Shown here in pieces: positions 38,360 to 44,323 of a DNA stretch of 44,323 bases. The position numbers and the translations under genes are program-made. Location: contig JAFRMX010000021.1 in assembly GCA_017430455.1 (NCBI GenBank), positions 1 through 44,323 on the forward strand, read 5' to 3'. This stretch comes from Oscillospiraceae bacterium. GTDB taxonomy: Bacteria; Bacillota; Clostridia; Oscillospirales; Oscillospiraceae. The stretch's first letter is position 1; each line of letters starts with the position of its first letter. A model generated the notes under the pieces. The model ran no database searches and had not been told where the DNA came from. It saw only the letters and a list, made by a program, of their open reading frames with translations.

Positions 38360-38458
38360 AAGAGTTGTTTAATAAAAAGCAAAAAAGAACAGGCACGGTC
38401 AAAAGGCCACGCCCCGTAAGATAGTTTTATCGTCTTTTTGCAGACGGCATGTCATTTG
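38360..38458. other. Junction spacer between the glycogen operon and the right-hand cassette
   Basis: These 99 bases hold no gene. They begin A-rich and then become mixed. No clear Rho-independent terminator with a T-run is seen for the plus-strand operon. The spacer ends in the inverted repeat described separately. It is the likely boundary of acquired DNA; no target-site duplication can be recognised because only one end is in view. Confidence 0.5.
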
Positions 38459-38471
38459 TCATGCCGTCTGC
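38440..38471. repeat. Perfect inverted repeat at the recombinase 3' end
   Basis: GCAGACGGCATG (38440-38451) and CATGCCGTCTGC (38460-38471) form a 12-bp perfect stem with an eight-base loop. The recombinase stop codon lies across the loop and arm. Neither strand has a T-run after it, so it is not a standard terminator; it may mark the element end. Confidence 0.8.
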
Positions 38472-39007
38472 TGCTTCATCAGTTCATCAAGCGGTATAAA
38501 CCCAATCAGATCGTACTGGATATAGATGCTCTGGCGGCGCTTTCCGCTGCTCTTGTCCGGAGCTCCCACATAGATTGCCTTGATCAGCTCGTGCGCAACA
38601 TAGGACGTCAGCTCGTCCAATGTCATGTACTTCCGGACCCGCTCAATGAACAGATCTAAATTCTGGTTCTGCTCTTCCTGTACTTCAATCTCCTGCCGTA
38701 GAACCTCAGCTGCTTCCTTCATGCTCTGCTGTTCTTCCTCGTAGCCCTGGCTCATCGCTGCAAAACGCTCGTCACTCAGTTTCCCGGCCACATTGTCCTC
38801 GTAGGTTCGCACGAACAGCCGATCAAGTTCCTGGATGCGCTTTTCCGCTTTTTCAAGCTGCTTCCGCTTTGACTTGACCGCAAAGTCTGCGGGCGTGTTT
38901 TCTGAAATGTATTCCAGAGGGATCAGTTCCGATTCATTCTTCGCTTCCCGGCTGACTGCAATCATCCTTTTACGCAGAGAAGCAGCTTGTTGCGGCTGCT
39001 TCTCCAT
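38459..39007 (-). pseudogene. C-terminal remnant of a large serine recombinase (DUF4368-type)
   Basis: This 182-residue open frame matches only the end of large serine recombinases of clostridial conjugative or mobilisable elements: a coiled-coil region (KRKQLEKAEKRIQELDRLFV, then YEDNVAGKLSDERF) followed by the DUF4368-like tail with YVGAPDKSSGKRRQSIYIQY. Full proteins have about 500-560 residues with a catalytic serine resolvase domain and a zinc ribbon; both are missing. A stop codon lies in frame just upstream of the ATG, and there is no good ribosome site. It is probably not a working integrase and marks a mobile-element history. Confidence 0.82.
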
Positions 39008-39009
39008 TA

Positions 39010-39096
39010 TTAGTGCTTATTCTTCCTGGAGTTCCACACCAGAAGAAATACCAGTGCGGCGGAAGCTGCGGCAATAGACAAAATTTGACCGATCAT
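39010..39096 (-). CDS. 28-residue single-span membrane peptide
   Basis: A short frame starts with MIGQILSIAAASAALVFLLV and ends in a basic tail rich in Lys, Arg, Asn and His after a Trp. The first 20 residues are almost wholly hydrophobic, enough for one membrane span with the charged C-terminus inside. An AAGGAGGATGAAGC ribosome site, among the best in the region, lies before the ATG. It is 56 bp after metK on the same strand and three codon-lengths before the recombinase remnant. No family is recognised. It could be a translated small membrane protein or a leftover of a longer gene. Confidence 0.6.
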   Translation of the reverse strand: MIGQILSIAAASAALVFLLVWNSRKNKH

Positions 39097-39152
39097 GCTT
39101 CATCCTCCTTATCCAGTTTGGAACGTGGAGTCATCTGAATCAAATGTCTGAA

Positions 39153-40307
39153 TCATCGAATCAGCATCTCTGCTAAATCGGTTTTTTCCCAAGGCATTTC
39201 GGCCGCATTGCTGCCGAAGTGCCCATAGCAGGAGACCTTTGAGAAATTGGGACTTTTCAGATCGAACTGCCGAATGATAGCAGCGGGTCGTGGGTCAACC
39301 CGGGAAATCAGGATTGCTTGAATAATCTGATCATCTAGCCTTCCGGTTCCAAAGCAATCCACCAGGATGGACGTAGGCTCCGAAAGACCGATGGCATAGC
39401 TTAACTGGATCTCGCATTTTTCGGCCAGACCTGCGGCAACCACATTTTTTGCCATATACCGGGCCATGTACGCGCCGCTGCGGTCTACCTTGGAGGCATC
39501 TTTGCCGGAGAAGGCGCCGCCTCCGTGCCGCGCATATCCGCCATAGGTATCCACGATCAGCTTACGACCGGTCAATCCGGAATCTGCCGCTGGCCCGCCC
39601 TCGACAAAACGTCCGGTGGGATTGATGAAAAACTGGGTATTCCGGTCGATCATAGCGGTAGGCAACGCCGGAAGAATCACATGAGAAAGAATTCGGTCAC
39701 GAAGCTCCTCTATGGTAATATCTTTGACATGCTGCGCAGAGAGGACGACAGCGCTGATACGTTTGGGATCGCCGTTTTCATACTCGACGGTAACCTGAGA
39801 CTTCCCGTCCGGCAGCAGGAAAGGCAGTTCGCCATTCCTGCGTACAAGCTCGAGGCGCTTTGTGAGCGCGTGAGCCAACTCAATCGGCAACGGCATATAG
39901 CAGTCTGTTTGTTTACAGGCATAACCGAACATCATGCCCTGATCACCAGCGCCGTCATCCAATTCCTCTTCGCTGGACAACCGTCGCACGCCGCGGGCAA
40001 TGTCCGGAGATTGTTCGTGCAAATCCACCGTGACCCGGCAGTTCTCCGCGTCAAAGCCGTGGCCGGGCTGCGTATAGCCTACCTCAGTGATAACCATTCT
40101 TGCGATCGATTCATAGTCAACATGTGCTGAGGATGTGATCTCGCCAAAGATGTGGACCAGATCGGTCGCGCAGGTGACTTCACAGGCGACATGGGATTCC
40201 GGGTCCTGCCGCAGCACCTCATCGAGTATGCGGTCAGCGATCTGATCGCAGAGCTTATCAGGATGTCCGCGGGTGACGGATTCGGAAGTAAAAAAGCTTT
40301 TTGCCAT
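39153..40307 (-). CDS. metK: S-adenosylmethionine synthetase
   Basis: This 384-residue enzyme makes S-adenosylmethionine from methionine and ATP. Motifs are ESVTRGHPDKLCDQIADRIL, the GAGDQGMMFGYA hexapeptide-type ATP region, GGPAADSGLTGRK, and the P-loop-like GGGAFSGKDASKVDRSGAYM. GAGGAG lies eight bases before the ATG. It follows the radical SAM gene by 45 bp with no promoter visible, so the two are likely co-transcribed. Arginine codons are mostly CGN, unlike the chromosomal genes to the left. Whether it is the only metK of this organism cannot be told from the window. Confidence 0.96.
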   Translation of the reverse strand: MAKSFFTSESVTRGHPDKLCDQIADRILDEVLRQDPESHVACEVTCATDLVHIFGEITSSAHVDYESIARMVITEVGYTQPGHGFDAENCRVTVDLHEQSPDIARGVRRLSSEEELDDGAGDQGMMFGYACKQTDCYMPLPIELAHALTKRLELVRRNGELPFLLPDGKSQVTVEYENGDPKRISAVVLSAQHVKDITIEELRDRILSHVILPALPTAMIDRNTQFFINPTGRFVEGGPAADSGLTGRKLIVDTYGGYARHGGGAFSGKDASKVDRSGAYMARYMAKNVVAAGLAEKCEIQLSYAIGLSEPTSILVDCFGTGRLDDQIIQAILISRVDPRPAAIIRQFDLKSPNFSKVSCYGHFGSNAAEMPWEKTDLAEMLIR

Positions 40308-40352
40308 GGTGTCAACTCCTCATAACGGATCTCATCTGCGAAGATGGTCTGC

Positions 40353-41720
40353 TCACTGCTCTCCCGCCGCGAGACGGGCTTTTTCTTCTTTTCTTGCCTC
40401 CCATATCTCCTCGGCTTTGGGTGCCCAGCAGGCAGCATAGCTGTCGCACTTGGCACAGAGATGATCCGCCGTCTCCGGAGACTGCATATCGGTGGACTTC
40501 GCTCCGGTCTTTTCCACCATGGCGCGCAGCTTGGCGGGATTCTCCAGCATCGGGCAGGGCTGCATCATGTTCTCATTGAAGGGCTGCCCGTCATGGTAGG
40601 CCTGGAACAGCGGAGAGCGCATGGTCTCCAGCAGAGTCTTCTCCCGGATGTTGGAATCCGAATAGTGGATGAAAACGCATGGATCCACATCGCCGTTTGC
40701 GTTGATGTGCATATAGCGGCGGCCCCCGGCGATGCAGCCGCCAACGAACTCCGCATCGTTCTGGAAGTCCATAGCGAACAGCGGCTTGCGGGTGCGGTAA
40801 TCACGGATTCGGCGATAAACCTGCTCCCGTTGCTCCGGCGTAGGCAGGAGCTCGGGACTGGCGTCATTACCGACGGGCATGTAGTGGAAATACCAGATGA
40901 AATAGGCACCCTTTTGGATGAGCATGTTGTAATATTCTTCCGAAGTAATGGAATCCCAGTTGACGCTGGTATAGCAGGAGGAAATGCCGTACAGCAGCTT
41001 TCTCTCGTGCAGGCGGTCCATCGCGGCGATTACCCGCTCATACACGCCGTTTCCGCGGCGGCTGTTTGTGGCCTCCCGGAATCCTTCCAGAGAAATGGCG
41101 GGAATGAAATTTTTGACTCGCAGCATCTCATCAGCAAAAGCTTCGTCGATCAGAGTGCCGTTGGTGAAGCAGAGGAAAACACAGTCATTATGCTTTTCAC
41201 AGAGCTTGATAATATCCTTCTTGCGCACCAGAGGTTCGCCGCCGGTGTATATGTACAAATAGACGCCCATCTCCTTGCCCTGGCAGATGATGTCGTTGAT
41301 CTCGTCAAAGCTCAGGTTCAGCTTGTTGCCATACTCCGCTGCCCAGCAGCCTGTACAATGCAGATTGCAGGCGGAGGTGGGATCCAGCAAAATAGCCCAG
41401 GGGATGTTGCAGTTATATTTATTTCGCAATTCCTCCTGCTTGTCCCAGCCGATCAGATTGGCATTGATGAAAAAGTTGACAGCAACGGTGGTCAACACTT
41501 CCGGATCCACATCGTTGACCAAGTGGCGCACGAAAGGATAATAGGTATTGTCAGGATCTTCTATAGCCGCGCGCACGGCCGCCCGCTGGCTGGGGAATTC
41601 GCCCTTCGAGAATTTATCCGCCCAGTCGATCAGTTTCGGCAGGTTATTTTCCGGATCCTTATAGAGGTACTGAAACGCTTTTTCCAGTCCTAATCTTTTG
41701 ATAGTAGTTGTTGCAGACAT
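40353..41720 (-). CDS. Radical SAM enzyme with SPASM-like C-terminal cysteines
   Basis: This 455-residue protein has an all-helical N-terminal region of about 100 residues, then a radical SAM core with the [4Fe-4S] motif CNLHCTGC (C118, C122, C125) and the GGEP motif in YIYTGGEPLV. The C-terminal third has more cysteines (GGCIAGG, DVDPC, CPML, CAKCDSYAAC), which suggests one or two auxiliary iron-sulfur clusters as in SPASM proteins. GGGAGGGG precedes the ATG. Radical SAM enzymes generate a 5'-deoxyadenosyl radical; the substrate here is unknown. It lies between a coiled-coil gene and metK. No canonical ribosomally made peptide precursor is evident, apart from the tiny hydrophobic peptide downstream. 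Confidence 0.88.
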   Translation of the reverse strand: MSATTTIKRLGLEKAFQYLYKDPENNLPKLIDWADKFSKGEFPSQRAAVRAAIEDPDNTYYPFVRHLVNDVDPEVLTTVAVNFFINANLIGWDKQEELRNKYNCNIPWAILLDPTSACNLHCTGCWAAEYGNKLNLSFDEINDIICQGKEMGVYLYIYTGGEPLVRKKDIIKLCEKHNDCVFLCFTNGTLIDEAFADEMLRVKNFIPAISLEGFREATNSRRGNGVYERVIAAMDRLHERKLLYGISSCYTSVNWDSITSEEYYNMLIQKGAYFIWYFHYMPVGNDASPELLPTPEQREQVYRRIRDYRTRKPLFAMDFQNDAEFVGGCIAGGRRYMHINANGDVDPCVFIHYSDSNIREKTLLETMRSPLFQAYHDGQPFNENMMQPCPMLENPAKLRAMVEKTGAKSTDMQSPETADHLCAKCDSYAACWAPKAEEIWEARKEEKARLAAGEQ

Positions 41721-41738
41721 CTTTACCCCTCCCGTGAT

Positions 41739-42029
41739 TTATGCTTTATCCTGTTGCTGAAGAATTCTTTTCAGCTCTTTTGTCTCTGCTTCCACTTCTT
41801 TTTTTGCTTTCCGGATGGAGGCCTGGTGCTCTCTTTCGGCCTCGAGTCTTTCCTTGTGGATTTCCTTTTCTACATTTAAAACCTGAGCTTTTTCGCCCGA
41901 TACCCTCTTGATTTCCCGGGCTTCTGCCTTTACCTGCTTTTTCAGCTCGTGCATATCCTGCTGAGTTTTCTTTTTTGTATCCCGAAGATCTGCTTTGATA
42001 GCGTGCTCAACTTTTTTGTATTCTTTCAT
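41739..42029 (-). CDS. Small charged coiled-coil protein
   Basis: This 96-residue protein consists nearly entirely of Lys, Glu, Ala, Gln and Arg, with heptad-like spacing throughout (for example KKTQQDMHELKKQVKAEARE). It has no signal peptide, membrane span or cysteine. GAGAGGAGG precedes the ATG. It lies 18 bp before the radical SAM gene. No family is recognised. A long single helix that pairs with itself or with neighbours is the simplest reading; a scaffolding role is only a guess. Confidence 0.75.
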   Translation of the reverse strand: MKEYKKVEHAIKADLRDTKKKTQQDMHELKKQVKAEAREIKRVSGEKAQVLNVEKEIHKERLEAEREHQASIRKAKKEVEAETKELKRILQQQDKA

Positions 42030-42126
42030 TGAAAAGCCTCCTCTCTCAATGTGTTTTTATTGTATCTTGCAAGTATTTTGTCCTCCATATGCAGAAGTGC
42101 CGGTTCTCCCAATTCTTGAGAAAATC

Positions 42127-42180
42127 GGCGCTTGTATTCGATTTTTTAGCAAAAGCGCGGTTTTATCTGATTTTTTGGCA
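42127..42180. repeat. Two tandem imperfect 25-bp direct repeats
   Basis: The copies at 42127-42151 and 42156-42180 agree at 20 of 25 positions, sharing the core GATTTTTT followed by (A/G)GCAA, with a 29-bp period. They fill the spacer between the CmpB-like and coiled-coil genes. They could be binding sites, or a weak terminator region for the upstream trio. No strong promoter is visible between them and the coiled-coil gene, although a TACAAT is present near 42060. Confidence 0.6.
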
Positions 42181-42186
42181 ATACCG

Positions 42187-42936
42187 TCAGGCCGCGCGAT
42201 CGGAGTGCTTCCGGCGTATTTTTTCGACAGCCTCCTGCGCCTCCCTCAGATGTTCTGTCAAAGGCCGATCCGAGCGAAAGGCAAAGAAGAAGTATACGCG
42301 CTTCGACGCCCGCTCCTGGGCGGCGTGAATATGGGCCTTGAGATTCTCGACCTTCACAATCACCCCGTTCTCATCGGCAAAGGCCTTCACGCGAGCGACC
42401 CAATGGGCGCTCGATGCCATGTCAACAAGGAATACGCCGAAGAACAAGCCAATCACAAAAGAAAATGCCAGATTCTCCGAAAGCCAGAAGAGTGCGGAGA
42501 GAATATGCGGATGCACAAGGAAATAGTATCCGGCGCCGAGAAGCGCCCAAAAGATGGAAAACAGCGGGCAAATCAGCCCCTGGATGTTACCCCGGCAGTT
42601 GCTGTAGTCCCAAAGGCGGATCTTTGCTCCTTTGAGCAGCATTAGGCCGCCGATGTATTCGATAAGCGTCATGCTGACAGCCATTCCTACAAACAATACC
42701 GCTTTCCCATGCAAACTGTTATCGAGCCCGGTAGCGTCCCCTATACGAGCCAGAAGATACAGCGCACAGAGTCCAAAACCATAGATGGGCAGATAGGGAC
42801 CGGTGCAAAAGCCGGGATTGATCCACTTATGTTCCGGGTTTGAGCCGGAAAAGAATTTCCGAAAAAACAGTTCCAGAACCCAGCCAAATACAGAGCCGAT
42901 AAAAAATAGAAAGGCGAGCGTAAGAAACAGATTCAT
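42187..42936 (-). CDS. CmpB-like integral membrane protein (PF06541-type putative ABC transporter permease)
   Basis: This 249-residue protein has five or six predicted membrane segments in its first 180 residues and a charged cytoplasmic tail. The stretches FIGSVFGWVLELFFRKFF, PGFCTGPYLPIYGFG, IEYIGGLMLL and LWDYSNCRGNIQGLICPLFS are typical of the family annotated as putative ABC transporter permease. No ATPase accompanies it, so transport by an ABC mechanism is doubtful and the true role is unknown. AAGGAAAG precedes the ATG, which overlaps the stop of the VTT gene (ATGA). Confidence 0.8.
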   Translation of the reverse strand: MNLFLTLAFLFFIGSVFGWVLELFFRKFFSGSNPEHKWINPGFCTGPYLPIYGFGLCALYLLARIGDATGLDNSLHGKAVLFVGMAVSMTLIEYIGGLMLLKGAKIRLWDYSNCRGNIQGLICPLFSIFWALLGAGYYFLVHPHILSALFWLSENLAFSFVIGLFFGVFLVDMASSAHWVARVKAFADENGVIVKVENLKAHIHAAQERASKRVYFFFAFRSDRPLTEHLREAQEAVEKIRRKHSDRAA

Positions 42937-43619
42937 AAAGACTTTCCTTCCGTGTTCTTTTTCTTCCGAAGCAGGAAGTATAGGATAACAATTGCAGCTA
43001 TGCAGACGAGGATATTAAATGCCAGCGCCCACCAGAACACAGGGGAAGACAGGTCACCAACACTTGTCCCCATGATGGTGTAGGCGGCCATCAGCGGGAA
43101 AATTCCAATAAGGGAACCGAGCAGATAGGACGAGTAGCGGCTGTTCACAGCGCCCATGTACAATCCTGCCGGCAGCAATGGCAGCCCACAGGCACGGAGC
43201 AAAAGACTTGTAAGCCATTCCCGCTTAGAAGAGATAGCGGATACTTTCTCTATTTTGGGATGTTTTTCCGCGATATACCGAAGCACCGGAGCTCCCATAG
43301 TTCGCCCGATGCAATAGGTAGGCGTAACCATGAGCGCGGCTCCGAGCGTGTTAAGCAGCAGGGCAACTGGCAGCGGAAACATGATGCCGTTGGCCGCATA
43401 AAGAACGCCGGAGTGCATCAGAAAATCCACACTTTTCAAAAGGAACAAACCCGCCATGGTCAACAAGGCAAGCGCCGTGCTTTCCGGCTGATAATTGAGA
43501 AGCTCCTGAACGGACAGATTACCGTTACTTTTCACGAAAAGTACAACAACACTTGTCCATGCGAAAGCCAAGATCGCGCCCCATATCCATTTCCATCTGG
43601 CATCAATGATCGGCTTCAT
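42933..43619 (-). CDS. VTT/TVP38-DedA-like membrane protein
   Basis: This 228-residue protein has an N-terminal membrane segment, a central VTT-like core and C-terminal helices. Features include HSGVLYAANGIMFPLPVALL, then LNTLGAALMVTPTYCIGR and LLLRACGLPLLPAGLYMGA, matching the SNARE-associated/VTT pattern including an Arg in the re-entrant loop region. Family members act on membrane lipids, for example as scramblases or undecaprenyl-phosphate carriers. The substrate here is not known. It follows the TIM-barrel gene by two bases and overlaps the CmpB-like gene, so the three form one translated unit. Confidence 0.85.
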   Translation of the reverse strand: MKPIIDARWKWIWGAILAFAWTSVVVLFVKSNGNLSVQELLNYQPESTALALLTMAGLFLLKSVDFLMHSGVLYAANGIMFPLPVALLLNTLGAALMVTPTYCIGRTMGAPVLRYIAEKHPKIEKVSAISSKREWLTSLLLRACGLPLLPAGLYMGAVNSRYSSYLLGSLIGIFPLMAAYTIMGTSVGDLSSPVFWWALAFNILVCIAAIVILYFLLRKKKNTEGKSL

Positions 43620-43621
43620 GG

Positions 43622-44323
43622 TTACATCTCTCTATACTTGCTCATCGTAACGCGAAACAGATCTTTTGTGCTCGGCGGCGTGATCGTTATCGCATTGGCT
43701 CCTGCCAGAATAGTCTCGCGGATACTCTCGTCCCCGCCTCCGCCGGTGGCAATAATAGGGACATCCGGATATTGCGTGCGGATTTTTCGCACGATGTCAG
43801 GGGTCTCTATACTGCCTGCCACATTGATGATAGCCGCGCCAGACTCCAAACGTCGTGCAATATTGGTATCTTCATTGACCACCGTGATCACAACCGGGAT
43901 GTCCACAGCCGCTGAGACAGCACGGAGATTGGGGTTGGAAATCGGCGCGTTGAGCACGATCCCCATTGCGCCCTGACCCTCCGCATCCTTGGCAAGCCCG
44001 ATGGTCCGGATGCCCTTGGTCGTTCCCCCGCCCACGCCGCAGAAGACTGGCACATAGGCCGCTTTGATGATCGCTTCGCTGATTGCCTGCTGGGGCGTGA
44101 AAGGATAGACGGCAAAAATGGCATCAGCATCGCAGTTGCGAATGATGGCAAGATCTGTTGTAAACAAAAGCGATTTGATCCTACGCCCGTTTACGACGAT
44201 CCCGCTGGCCTCATACACGGCAGTGGGCATTTTCAGAATTTGATGCCGTAAACTGCTTTGAACGGTAGGCGCACTGTTTTTTACAGCGGGCGAACGCTTT
44301 CCCTCCACGAGCTTTTCCAGTAC
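43622..44323 (-). CDS. TIM-barrel-like protein, hydrolase-annotated family (5' end outside or at window edge)
   Basis: The frame is open to the right edge; a GTG at 44308 would give 228 residues, but five more in-frame codons precede it without a stop, so the real start probably lies outside. Alternating beta/alpha segments and glycine-rich turns (VFCGVGGGTTKG, IIATGGGGDESIRETILAG, ANAITITPPSTKDLF) suggest a phosphate-binding TIM barrel. A conserved VYEASGIVVNGRRIKSLLF segment is near the N-terminus. Related proteins in gut Clostridia are loosely called hydrolases; I cannot assign a reaction. It is the first visible gene of the tightly packed membrane trio. Confidence 0.65.
   Translation of the reverse strand, partial: VLEKLVEGKRSPAVKNSAPTVQSSLRHQILKMPTAVYEASGIVVNGRRIKSLLFTTDLAIIRNCDADAIFAVYPFTPQQAISEAIIKAAYVPVFCGVGGGTTKGIRTIGLAKDAEGQGAMGIVLNAPISNPNLRAVSAAVDIPVVITVVNEDTNIARRLESGAAIINVAGSIETPDIVRKIRTQYPDVPIIATGGGGDESIRETILAGANAITITPPSTKDLFRVTMSKYREM

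Noticed and set aside
38440..38471. Intrinsic terminator at the recombinase 3' end
   Set aside because: The stem is perfect, but neither strand has a T-run after it. It is listed as an inverted repeat instead.
40308..40352. SAM riboswitch upstream of metK
   Set aside because: Only 45 bases separate metK from the radical SAM gene, too short for any SAM riboswitch plus expression platform, and no conserved core is seen.
40344..41693. A 449-codon plus-strand open frame opposite the radical SAM gene
   Set aside because: The minus strand has clear CxxxCxxC and GGEP motifs and a ribosome site; the plus frame has none and is a shadow.

Overview
The window looks like the replication-origin neighbourhood of a Gram-positive anaerobe of the Bacillota, class Clostridia. 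The reasons are the gene order dnaA-dnaN-S4/YaaA-recF-remB-gyrB-gyrA, a homodimeric-type pyruvate:ferredoxin oxidoreductase, the GlgC/GlgD pair, strong AAGGAGG-type ribosome binding sites, and a DUF4368-type serine recombinase remnant of the kind found on clostridial mobile elements. I cannot name a species.

Left arm (1-9865, all minus strand): a very large secreted or surface protein, cut by the left edge, has a signal peptide, a von Willebrand A domain and at least four complete pilin-isopeptide-like repeats. It is followed by nifJ and rpsT, each with its own promoter and terminator. The genes switch strand at about 9.87-10.08 kb. There, divergent promoters for rpsT and parA flank two near-perfect parS sites.

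Central block (10076-28590, all plus): parA-parB-serS, a terminator, dnaA, an AT-rich spacer with repeated DnaA-box-like TTTTCAACA elements (the best oriC candidate), then dnaN, the S4 gene, recF, remB, gyrB, gyrA, rnhA, a half-size ABC exporter, mfd and a parvulin-type foldase. Most genes from dnaN onward overlap or are separated by a few bases, and I see no terminator until a strong bidirectional hairpin at 28605-28641.

28653-31064 (minus) holds a second membrane-anchored SurA/parvulin-like protein downstream of prfB. A divergent promoter pair at 31096-31160 also starts the plus-strand operon prs-pth-glgC-glgD-glgP-PfkB kinase (31216-38359). This operon joins PRPP synthesis and peptidyl-tRNA recycling to ADP-glucose synthesis and glycogen breakdown.

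Right arm (38459 to the right edge, all minus) has a different character: arginine codons shift from AGA/AGG toward CGN and isoleucine from ATA toward ATC. It encodes, in transcription order, a TIM-barrel-like protein (cut by the right edge), a VTT/DedA-like membrane protein, a CmpB-like membrane protein, a small charged coiled-coil protein, a SPASM-like radical SAM enzyme, S-adenosylmethionine synthetase, a 28-residue single-span membrane peptide, and the C-terminal piece of a large serine recombinase. I read this as a horizontally acquired cassette next to the glycogen operon. It pairs a SAM-consuming enzyme with a SAM-producing one among membrane proteins. It is the part of the window most likely to hold undescribed biology; its function is not established by the sequence alone.
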